Part shown: piece by piece, positions 11,056 through 21,300 of the stretch
Numbering within the stretch: the stretch's first letter is position 1
How the letters are laid out: every line of letters begins with the position of its first letter
Assembly: GCF_963675165.1 (NCBI RefSeq)
Contig: NC_087385.1
Coordinates: 2,108,501 to 2,172,500 of the forward strand
Reading direction: 5' to 3'
DNA from: Halichondria panicea
Lineage: Eukaryota > Porifera > Demospongiae > Suberitida > Halichondriidae
Length of the DNA stretch: 64,000 bases
Position numbers and translations under genes: made by a program
The notes under the pieces: model-generated
What the model was told of the DNA's origin: nothing
Databases searched by the model: none
Seen by the model: only the letters and a program-made list of their open reading frames with translations

Positions 11056-12220
11056 GTAAGTTCTGGTACTCTATAGCATATTGACTACATGTGTATAATT
11101 ATACCTGAGTTGTTCCCTTCACAATGTATTGTACCCATAAATCTTTGGCGTGATTGTAGCATGTCTAACAACTAAATGTGAGCTAGTATATAGTAGAAAT
11201 TAAGGCAATGAACTAGGTTTTGATTTAAAAATGCACTATATATATAGGAGATGACAGCAAATTCGGCAAAGAAGCCTTCATTACTGGGCCCAGCCTTGTA
11301 AGTTGCATACAAAAAAAGTGCAAGTCTGACAATTGTACCATAAAATGGCCTTCACACACACACATTTTGCTTATAATTATAGTTAATTTGCATTAAAAGA
11401 GGTGCAGTAATAAAATCCTTGGTTTGATTTGTTGATTTATATATAAAAATAGCTACGCATACGTATTTACTTGATTAAACGCCCATCTCGTTTAAACACC
11501 CATGGTAAAAGCTCTGTCTTTGTCAATAACGCCCATCTTAAATCATGTATGGGGCGTGACACTGGGGTGGAGCTGAAATAGCATGTGGAACCAGTTGGTA
11601 GTAGAATAATAGATACTATTTATGATAGCCTCAAGACCAGGCCGTTCGTTATCTGAAAGAACGCCTGGTCAAGTTCCAATGTAGAACTGGTCCAGGAATT
11701 TCTTGGACCGATAATTGCTTGTAACAACCATACCTACCATTATGTAAACTGCAGCTAGCTATATAGTATTGTTGAGGTTGCGGTTAACCGCAATCGTGTT
11801 CACAACTACTCAAGCCTAACCACTCGCTGACTCAGCTAGACAATCTACATTGGAACTTGACCAGGCGTTCTTTGAGCGGCTTGAATCAGTGAACACAACG
11901 TCATTGACATAGTAGCCACGACGAGACACCAAATAAAATAAAATGCCACTTAGTTCCAAATGACTTATTTGGCAAATTCAACTCGTCAAAGTTTCCCGAA
12001 ACGGTATTCAACAGTTTACACGTAGGTTCGCTTTAGCTATTATCTAGAGAGCTATATATATCCTAAGCTGTTGCATTGTGTTCTCTATCAACAGTAAATG
12101 CTTGAACATTATACATGCTATACCAACATATTCACTCTTAAGTGCTTTAGCTATAATAGCGTTCTAGTGTGTAAGCTCATGTGGCCCTTAGTGCTCAGCT
12201 ACATTTTTATAGTACGTCTG
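11056..12220. other. Spacer with a 29-base inverted repeat
   Basis: Exact inverted arms lie at 11656-11684 and 11845-11873 (arm core CGCCTGGTCAAGTTCC), about 160 bases apart. This fits a foldback element or MITE core. A short stretch at 11240-11295 could be an exon-like relic ending at a GTAAGT, but I could not assign it. Otherwise AT-rich spacer with no gene seen. Confidence 0.5.
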
Positions 12221-15200
12221 TTAGGAAGTAACTTCTTCCATTTCCAAAAGTGGCTCCCTAATGGACACAATCTGCATAGACACAACATTATTCTCTCTCT
12301 CTTTGTAATCTTCTTCATGGTTCTCTTCTTCCCTTGATTCTCGTTTCTTTACAAACCTCCTCTTCATAATCTTGAGTAGCATTAAACGCATGTATGCCTG
12401 ATAGATTAAGATACTACAGAAAAGTGTCATGGTAATAACGACGGATATGTCCGTGATCAATTCTTGATCTCGGCCTGTCAATAGAGCAAAGAGGCTGCAC
12501 ACTGATAGCATGGTAAGGTTTAATAAGAAAGCATACTCTAGAATACTGAGTGCTCTTGATTTATAAACATTACCAACGAGCGGTAAGTAGGCGAGTGTGA
12601 TCATCATTAATAGGGACGTGGCCAGTAAATTAATGGATGGATCTCCAGCTATGTTTAGTGAAAAGGTAGCATAGAGGAGAACTCTTAGCAGTAGCAATAG
12701 CCCAGTCCAATACCGATGTTTGCTCTTGTATGGTCCGGTGTAAGCATCGAATAAAGGTTTCATTTTCCATACCCATGTCAGCCATCGATGGTGAGACACC
12801 TTCTGTAGACACGGAATGAAAATGAGAACAGCTGTGTATGGGAATGAGACCAAAACTAGAATGAGAATTCCTATCAAGAACAGAGCGATGTGTTTGCCTT
12901 GAATATAGTCAATATTTCCATCATATAACCACACAAGTTTGTGTACACTATTTTCGTTGTTGTAGTGCTCCAGGTTAAGCGTTGTGAATGAAAATACTGT
13001 AATCACAAGTCGTATACTCTTAGAGTACGATAGGAGAAAAAGGGTGGCTAGAACTTGTACAGCATTGTTTCCGCTTAGCCTAGCAGCTCTTGTGGAGTAG
13101 TGACTTGATACTATGATAGTAACTGCAATGGTGCATATGTAGATAGGGAAACCTAGTTGGAACAGAGTCTTATAAAAAGCATCCAGTCCATTATAGAAAC
13201 AAACCTCGATACCGACATCTAAGTTGATCCATGCTATAAACACGTTACATATCTCCGTTATCTTTGAAGTTTTAACGCTAAAGTAGATATCATTGTTAGC
13301 TCTGACTATGTTAGCGTAGAGTACCAGTCCGTTAATAGTGCCCGTTGCTACGGTGAGATTCATACCCATAAGCAACACCACCAATAACATTCCACTGACT
13401 AGTGTTACAGGAATAATCAACAGTAACCAGAGATTAGAGCATTCTTGGCAATCTGAACTTCCCAGCATCTGACTGAGATTACCTCCACACTGGCCACACA
13501 ATGTTCCTGACCGTTTAAAAGAGCACTGTACACTTGGGTTAGTTAGAGATAGCTCAGTTTGTTTCTGATTGCAGTAACCCAGTGGGCAGTGGCTGTGTAT
13601 TATGACTGTGTCGTTAGTTGCATTCACCCATACTGTGCCAGACCTGATCACTGTTTGATTGTCAATGTTGCACTGTACGCCAGCAGCTGTTATGGATTGA
13701 AGGCATTCACATGCCAAACTTACTGTGTTGTAAATATATCCCGGAAGACATGGTTGTATGATGATGTAAAGAAGTAAAGGAACTTCATCTGTGAATTGTG
13801 CATGTTCTCTTACCAATTCATCAGCAAAATATTCTAGTCTTAATTGTACTTCTTCATTAGCAATTTCATTTATGCCAAGTACTAGTGTTTGGTTGCCTAT
13901 GGGAGCATGTACAGTGTAATGTACCTTGGTGCAGGTTAGCCCTAAGAGTTGTCTGGCTTGAGATCGTGGAATGTACGGGCGGTTTGAATTTAGTTGCTCC
14001 GTGTATGGGAGCATTAGTCTTGCTTGTGCTGTGGCCAATGTAGCTCCTTGGAGTTGACCGACTGCAACTATTGAGAGTTCTATTGTTTGACCAGGTACAA
14101 TGGTTGTTTCCTTCTCTACAGTGTTGCAGAATATCCCACTAGACTGGCAGAAACAAAGATAGTATGGTGACGATGTAACTGTCAGTGACGTTTGAGGAAG
14201 TGTATAGTTTGAACAAAATGTAGTCATTTGTTGAAATTGTTGTAGAGCACCATTCCTTTCTGTAGGTTTATTATGGCTTTCAGATTCAGCTGTTGATTTT
14301 CTAAAGTAACAGCGATTGATTGATCCACCATAAATAGCATCTCCCCCTTCAATTGATGTATTGTTACAAAAGTTAAGAGGTTTTTTCCTGTTACAATTCT
14401 CACATGCACCATAGAAGAAGCATTGGTATTTTACACTGAGTGGCTTACGCAGGTCACTTCCAGGTTGTGCATAGCTCATAGTGTCGACATATATTGCTCC
14501 TCCACTTCTCCATGCATGGTTGTTGGTAAACACAACATTGGCATTCTCATAGAAGTACATTATAGAGTATTTGTATAGGGATAAGGCACCCCCATAGAAA
14601 CCTTGATTTCCAACAAAGCGTGTCTCACCGTAAAAATAGAGGGTTGTGTTAGTAGATGTTAGGGCAGCGTTGTCTTTTCCCAGAGTGTTTTCAATCACTG
14701 TTCTGCCTGTGAATCTCATCACCGAGTCATCTACTGAAATTGCACCAAAGCCTTCCGACCCTTCATCGTTACTCAAGTAAACATCTCCTTCTAATGTGAC
14801 TGAACTATAGTCAGCAATTTTTATCGCATTTTTGGTGTTGCTTATCGAACAGTTAGTTATTCGGCCCTCGCTATTCGAAATTTGTAGTCCTACCTCAGAA
14901 TTCTCAATGGTGGAATTGTACATTTGAAATTTAATATCATTGAATGCGACTCCATTCTGTATCGGCATTCTGCTCATGATGCAATGTTCTAGATTCACTG
15001 TACATAGTTTGTTACAGTAATTAGCCCCATCTATTCCCATTCCTCCGTAGTAAAATTGTGAATGAGATATATGAATTGAAAAAACACGTTTATAATAGCT
15101 CATTACCTCTAGTAAAAATCCGAACGTTTTTTTACGGCCATGGAAAGAACAATTATAGATGGTTATATCTGCTTTAATATTATTTCGCAACTGGAGTATC

Positions 15201-15931
15201 ATGCTTTCCTGAATCTTCGTCTTTCCTATATTGTATTTCTTGTAGTATATTCGAGGAGATAGTATTGAGCGATTTAATGTAATGTGAGTAACACCTCTTA
15301 AAGAAGATCCACCAGAGTAAATAACTTCAGTGCTTCCTTGAAGTGAACTACTTAAAATGTTCAAGTTTCCTCTTGTGTCGATACTGCGAAATACTGACCC
15401 ATTTAAACTATATGCTTGTACATTTGTGAGAAAGACATTTGTGTTCTGTACTAGTAGTATTGCAGTAGGTGTATTCCGGAATTGGGATTCCAATAAGAGA
15501 TTCGAGTTATCAAGTGCTGTGAAATGTCCACTGCATTCAATCATTTCTATATCTTGGATGTGAATGTTTCGACTGTATTTAATAATCCAAATAACTTTTA
15601 ATCCTCTACTGCAGTTGATGGTAGCTCTCTGTCCAATTTCTGTGGAAGTGATAGTAACGTTGTCTAGTGAGGTTAATTCAATTTCATAAACTCCATGTTC
15701 TAAATCGATGGTATCCGTAGAGTATTTGCCGGGATAGAATTCCAAAATTGAATGTGAGGCTATCTCAGTGCTCGTACTTTGAAGCAGGAAACTTATGAAA
15801 TCAATACATTTGGGATCGTCATAGCAGCTGCTACTATTTTTGTATGGTGCTACTTTGTATATGGTTGATTCTGCAAACGAACTGCAAAGGAGCACTGACA
15901 AGAAAAGTATGAGAGAGCTGAATTTCTCCAT
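12221..15931 (-). CDS. Pmp-like beta-helix / multi-TM surface protein, copy 3 (complete)
   Basis: Intronless frame of about 1,236 codons. I take the ATG at 15931 as start because it opens the signal peptide (MEKFSSLILFLSVLLCSSFA); eight more upstream codons are open. Domain order is as in copy 2. The stalk and the eight-TM C-terminal third are nearly identical to copy 2 at residue level. The mid-ectodomain (roughly residues 225-370) differs heavily and has indels: copy 3 has KYNIGKTKIQESMIL where copy 2 has NNNKRLQQGVIL, and it lacks several residues around YKRVFSIHI. The tail also differs slightly (SIREPLLEMEEVTS). This is a paralogue in tandem with copy 2. Ligand and signalling mode are unknown. 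Confidence 0.9.
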   Translation of the reverse strand: MEKFSSLILFLSVLLCSSFAESTIYKVAPYKNSSSCYDDPKCIDFISFLLQSTSTEIASHSILEFYPGKYSTDTIDLEHGVYEIELTSLDNVTITSTEIGQRATINCSRGLKVIWIIKYSRNIHIQDIEMIECSGHFTALDNSNLLLESQFRNTPTAILLVQNTNVFLTNVQAYSLNGSVFRSIDTRGNLNILSSSLQGSTEVIYSGGSSLRGVTHITLNRSILSPRIYYKKYNIGKTKIQESMILQLRNNIKADITIYNCSFHGRKKTFGFLLEVMSYYKRVFSIHISHSQFYYGGMGIDGANYCNKLCTVNLEHCIMSRMPIQNGVAFNDIKFQMYNSTIENSEVGLQISNSEGRITNCSISNTKNAIKIADYSSVTLEGDVYLSNDEGSEGFGAISVDDSVMRFTGRTVIENTLGKDNAALTSTNTTLYFYGETRFVGNQGFYGGALSLYKYSIMYFYENANVVFTNNHAWRSGGAIYVDTMSYAQPGSDLRKPLSVKYQCFFYGACENCNRKKPLNFCNNTSIEGGDAIYGGSINRCYFRKSTAESESHNKPTERNGALQQFQQMTTFCSNYTLPQTSLTVTSSPYYLCFCQSSGIFCNTVEKETTIVPGQTIELSIVAVGQLQGATLATAQARLMLPYTEQLNSNRPYIPRSQARQLLGLTCTKVHYTVHAPIGNQTLVLGINEIANEEVQLRLEYFADELVREHAQFTDEVPLLLYIIIQPCLPGYIYNTVSLACECLQSITAAGVQCNIDNQTVIRSGTVWVNATNDTVIIHSHCPLGYCNQKQTELSLTNPSVQCSFKRSGTLCGQCGGNLSQMLGSSDCQECSNLWLLLIIPVTLVSGMLLVVLLMGMNLTVATGTINGLVLYANIVRANNDIYFSVKTSKITEICNVFIAWINLDVGIEVCFYNGLDAFYKTLFQLGFPIYICTIAVTIIVSSHYSTRAARLSGNNAVQVLATLFLLSYSKSIRLVITVFSFTTLNLEHYNNENSVHKLVWLYDGNIDYIQGKHIALFLIGILILVLVSFPYTAVLIFIPCLQKVSHHRWLTWVWKMKPLFDAYTGPYKSKHRYWTGLLLLLRVLLYATFSLNIAGDPSINLLATSLLMMITLAYLPLVGNVYKSRALSILEYAFLLNLTMLSVCSLFALLTGRDQELITDISVVITMTLFCSILIYQAYMRLMLLKIMKRRFVKKRESREEENHEEDYKERENNVVSMQIVSIREPLLEMEEVTS

Positions 15932-16278
15932 CTTTGTCAGTCGGGAATCGACCACTCTCCTACAATCTAATAAGTTAACATAATTATACTGATGTGTTGC
16001 TATAACCTAGATCTACATGTATAATTATACTAAATATACTCACCTGTACGTGGTTATAGCCTCGTATGACTATTTTCTTTTGCACTATGAGTTATATACT
16101 CATGCATTGAATTGGTTGCTTATGAAATGAAGTGCAAAATTCAGAATTGGTGTTTATACTTGAGAATTACATGTGTATTGAGTGTTATCTTTCATTGTTT
16201 GTATGTGTTCAATGGTGAATTGTCCAAATCTACTTAGTTTTTGTATGCTACTTTACAAAATGTCTTCTCCCTTCCCAG

Positions 16279-16746
16279 AACAAGTTCTACCCTGAAACCA
16301 AAACAATCTACTTGCCGAACCCCTCGTGGCCGAACCACAACCCTGTGTTCAAACAGAGTGGCCTCAAGGTCAATCTGTCACAATTGCAACTACCAGAACA
16401 TGCATGCACGTGAAGCTTATAGCAAGCCTTGGTTTTAAGCAATGCATGCTGGCCTTTGTAGTATTACGTGTGTATGACTGCAGCTGGAGTTATTGGTACA
16501 ACTTTTTTGGCAGTACATTGTGTGACTGTAATGAATGTGTTGATTATCTAGTGTATACTAATTTATTACCCTTATATACGTTTGGCTAGCATGCTCATAG
16601 CCTTCTTCTACACAGTTGCATGTGTATTATTGTGTGTTCAATGTTAGGTTCAGTCTTATCTCCCTGATCTTCTTGCAGGCTGGACGAGCTCAAGGCAATG
16701 GCTGGTCGTATCTTTGAGATGAGGGGAAAGCTACTCATCAACGAAG
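16279..16746 (+). pseudogene. Aspartate aminotransferase exon relics (third duplicated unit)
   Basis: About 350 bases upstream of copy 3. A well-preserved start of the 2915-type exon (acceptor CTTCCCAG, then [20 protein letters not shown]) continues to about 16375 and then breaks. The next recognisable piece is the [17 protein letters not shown] exon at 16679-16746, with a GTGAG donor and a 9-base internal deletion relative to 5035-5111. The HACAHNPTG, active-site-lysine, IRPLYSNPP and terminal exons are missing. This is a non-functional fragment, younger or less decayed than the 10626 copy. Confidence 0.9.
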
Positions 16747-16933
16747 GTGAGAATCTGCTCTGACACTACAGAATCTATAGCATAGTAACCGAATTTCCAG
16801 TCGTTTTGCTATCAGTACAAGTGTCTTAAGTAAATGTGCTATAATTAATATTGAATGCCTTCAAAGCATTGAGAATCTCCATTAATTTTGATTAATTGTG
16901 AGGTGTTTTCTAAGGGCATGAGACTTATATACC

Positions 16934-17081
16934 GTATATTTTGAGGGTATAAATTATGTTAACGGTTTTTGCTAATTAAGCATGTACCGCGAACATTTAT
17001 ATACCCACGACTTTACGCTCGCATGCATGGTGCACTAAAGTAAACGGTCATTCCGCGAAAGTTTATACCCTCGAAATATAC
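16934..17081. mobile_element. MITE-like element with ~20-base terminal inverted repeats
   Basis: Left end GTATATTTTGAGGGTATAAA at 16934-16953; right end TTTATACCCTCGAAATATAC at 17062-17081. These are inverted copies with one mismatch, 148 bases overall, with no coding capacity. Confidence 0.65.
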
Positions 17082-18339
17082 CCACTATAATTATATGGTA
17101 GATACTTCCCCTCAGATGCCTACGCATTGCAGACTCACTTATAAAAGCTGTAGCCAGAATCAATTGCAAGTCTGGAGATATCATATAGACGAGTGCTTAC
17201 CTAGCATAGTAAACACTAAAGATCTATCCTTGAGGCTTGAGTTATTATTATTTGAGCAGGTAATTAATTGATGGGAATGACAATTTTGAGTAGTGACAGA
17301 CTAAACCATTGGAGGAGTAGCTGACTTAGATCTACTTTGTGTGCATGAGACAGTTTCCACAGGGGCACGAGCCAATTATGTCGAATGTTCCCGAACTCTC
17401 TTATAAATCCGAATTTCTTTTACATGTATTGGCTACTCTAATATAACTTATAGTGATTCTTGTGTCAAAGGGATTCTTATGTCTATAAAACCTGTTAAAA
17501 TGTTTTCTCTAATTAATTATAATGCTGACAAAAATTGTGGTAGGTAATTTTCGCATGCATACAAATCCAAATTTCTTTTACATGTATTCTAGAGAGGGTA
17601 CTATATTTAAAATTAATGCAGAACTAGTATTAAACACTATAGTTGATAAGATCTACATGGGAAGTACATGGGAAGTACATGAGAAAAGTGCCTCAGAGCA
17701 GGTATACTATGGGACTTAGTATATATACCTGCAAATTTACTTAGTATACCTAGTATTCCGTTGTCAAGTAATTGTATTGTAGTCAAGCAGTTTGTGCATG
17801 CGCACTAGTATCTAAATGAGTTAGACACTGTTTTGTTGGTGTCCATGTGATTTATAAGCCCTCAGCCACTTTAGTACCCTCGCTACGCTCGGGATACTAA
17901 ATCAGTGCCTTTGGGCTTCTAAATCCCATAGACACCTCCAAAACAGTGTCTAACTATTATTTAGTTCCGTCTCACAATACCCTCTTTTACCCTACGAACG
18001 CATTGTGGGGAAAATATGCAATTGGCGCTTTAAATTCAGACGATGACTATTGCATGCTGGTTTCTGGTAGACTGGTGGTACCCTCCTACTGGTAGTCAGT
18101 TTATAGTTTGTCTTTTCATCAAATTAATGAAGGTGTCAGATTGTACAAAATATACACACAGAAGTAATATAGCTAGATCTATATTATAGTGCATGAGCAA
18201 ATAAAGCATTGGGTGAACAGTTGATCACGAGGAAGTATACAATGATTACTATACATCTAGCTGTCAATGTTTGGTAGATTCCTTCTACAGACTTGCCTGA
18301 TCCTGCATGTATCAAGAAAAAGGCTGCATAATTATAGAT
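17082..18339. other. Spacer downstream of the receptor gene, with one palindromic MITE
   Basis: An imperfect palindrome at about 17819-17955 starts AGTTAGACACTGTTTT and ends AAAACAGTGTCTAACT. It looks like a ~137-bp MITE. The rest is AT-rich spacer; the 66-codon open frame near 17522 has no recognisable content. Confidence 0.5.
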
Positions 18340-21300
18340 CTAATATAAAGTTACCTTTTCGAGATGAGCCAGGTGTTTCTGTAGTTGGGCAATCTTTGCC
18401 CGTACCTCGGGGACAGTAAGAGTGCTCAGTTGCAGAGCGTCGCTTCCTATAGAGAAGTTGTGCGTGTCTCGTTCACTGAACAAATTCTCCCCGTTGGGAT
18501 CTTTGTGGAGCAGGATAATCTGTAGATAAAGCATTACCAACGAACACAATCTGGCGGTGGACATTTAATAGTGATTTGCGTCAACATGTCTATACCGGAT
18601 TTAGTATAATCTCTACTGATTTAGTAATCAAATTTGAGTTGTATCATTTCTCTAGAACCTGGAGGGTCTAGCTGCTCCACCGACAATGACAATGTGGAAA
18701 AATTCGTACTATAGTTACAATGGAACCCTTTCAACAGCCAGTGATATAAATGCAGTCTAAAATGAGCAGTGTACCTTCAACAATTACATTTCAAAATGTT
18801 AACTGAAAGTCTGTATATATATAGCGTTCAACGGTTAGAGCAAATCTGTTGCACTCACCTTTGGAATGAAGGTTAGACCCAGGAAGAGAGTTGCTCCAGC
18901 GAAGATGGCCAGCCCATACAGTGTGACGTACACATCACGATGGCTCCTGAGAGCAAACTCTGTCACTATCAGCATTGTGATAATCACCGTGTTGATGTAA
19001 ATAATAGTGTACAGTTCTTTCGTATCGTTCAACCCCTTAATTTTTACTTTCCGTGTTGTGAAGGCCATGAAAATAGCTCCAAGTTGTAGTAGAGCTTTAT
19101 ACCCAAAAGAAATGGCAATCCAGACTGTAGCTGCTGTGCTGGCACACACAAAAATGAACACCCTCTCGTTCCTTCCATTCTGAAAATAACCAGAACAAAT
19201 ACGCATTTATTAAAAAAAAATTTATTAAAAAAAAAACCACCCATGAATTAGTATTAGTTATTGCCCAGCCAGAGTGCAACATGCCATATATTGCACTGGA
19301 TGGACATAATGCCCTCGGCACGAGGGCACTAACTTGTTGCCCAATGACGTTAAACTCGTCTGACTGGTCATATAAATCGTAATAAAAGACATTTTGAAGG
19401 AATTTAGTGTATTCATTAGTTTTGCTGAATTCCATAGTAAATTTTTGGTTTTCTTCCCACTAGTAGTTTAAAAGTAGTAGCCTATGAAAGGGACCAAATG
19501 AGTTATTGAGTGGGTTGGTTAGGCATAAGTCCCAATTGGATATCTCTTACAGAAATCTACTGCATTAAACCATAGATAGAGTAGAAGAGGGATTGGAAAC
19601 GGAAGTACCCTCGAAGTACCATCCGTGTATCTCTGCGGTTTTAATCGAGGCTTACTTTTTAACACGAGGGCTAAACATGAATAATTCATGAGAAAATTGT
19701 TTTGCTCTCTGTAAGAAGTCCACGAGCAGTTCTGCTGCTAAACATCAACTTTCTCTAATACTTGAGGCCATTTGGGACACAGGACACTACAAAGCCTTAG
19801 CTATATCAAAGGTACTATAGGAACACAAGCATGAAAAAGCGCTCGATCTGTGTACCTCTAGCTACTTCACGACGATCGAGATTATATTTTCTTTGTTTCC
19901 AATTGATACCTACTATCAGGGGGCATGTGATTCAGTAATGGGGGTAGCTCTGAGATGTATGCTTTGGACACAATAAGTTTCCCGGGCTTTTGCGGGAGTT
20001 ATGAGGAGATACACGGATGGTCCCAGAGCCACTACGTAGACTTCATTGTAAACGTTTCCAATCCCTCTTCTACTCTATCTATGATTAAACACAGTGCAAG
20101 TGCATATAATCCAGTCCAATATATGGTAGTGATGCAACATGCCATATACTGAGCACTGGATTGCTTTGATCTGCCCACTCACTGGGTAACAAGTATGCTA
20201 TAACAATTCCCACCAGCTGCATGTATACACAGAATGAAGTGTTGTGCATAATTATGTATAGGGTATAGCAAAGCCATACTGCTACGTTGTTTTACATTTT
20301 GGCGATCTTCATTGACTAGGGTGGCGTTGGCAGTAAGCCTTGACTCTGGAATGGCCGATCCCACTGTCATGACAACCATCTCCAAGCCCACGATAACCAT
20401 AACTATTATCACCAGCATCCAGTCTTTGATTGCCTGTGAGATCACAACCATGCATGCATATTATGTGTTATATAACTAGATATCCTTCTTTTCAAAGGCC
20501 TATTGCATGCATGTAGGCCTGGGGTATCCTACAGTATCAAAAAGCATCGACTTCCTATTCCATTAAGTTAGTGATGGCAATAAAAAAAATACATGTAGCT
20601 GCATTCTTCAATTAAAAAGTACCTTCTTATTAGGAGTTGGGTTGCTGAAGATGTAGTAAATCCTCCATTGCTTGGCCAGAATGACAGCAAAGCAGAGAGT
20701 GTTGCCAACAGAGAACAGCCAAAACCGAAACTGAAAGAAAAAGTGAGTGTATGAATTTGCTCTGGAAGAGACGCAGTATGATGCTCTATGATGCTCTATG
20801 AAAGCCTAAGGGTTACTGTAGTTAAATTTTTACGTGTGCTTTGTTTTTGATATAGTAGGTATTTTGGTCTAAAATATTGTTATACATTATACTATCCTTA
20901 CATTGCAGAATATGGTCTCCTCCAGTTGCTGCGAAAAACTTTCAGCTGATGTAGCATAGAAGAAAATTGAAAGGTAGAGCAATGTTGCCCCAAGAATTAT
21001 AAAAAAGTTCAAGTTTGGACTTCCAAGTTTGACGACACTGTTTGAAAAAGTGGTGCAATATCAGTATAATTATTTTAACATCTAGCTATATGTAAATAAC
21101 TCTATTATATGATCCCCCTAGTCACTTCCAAAGCCATCAGACCATTGTTTAATGGGGTGGGTACCCTGCTTTGGCACTCACCGCTTGTTTTTGAATGCCA
21201 AATTGAAGATCAAAGCAGCTGTAACAAAGATAAGCCCTATTACACCTAATGAGCTGAGTATGGATGTGATAACAATGTGAGTATGATCCAGTGCACGTTG

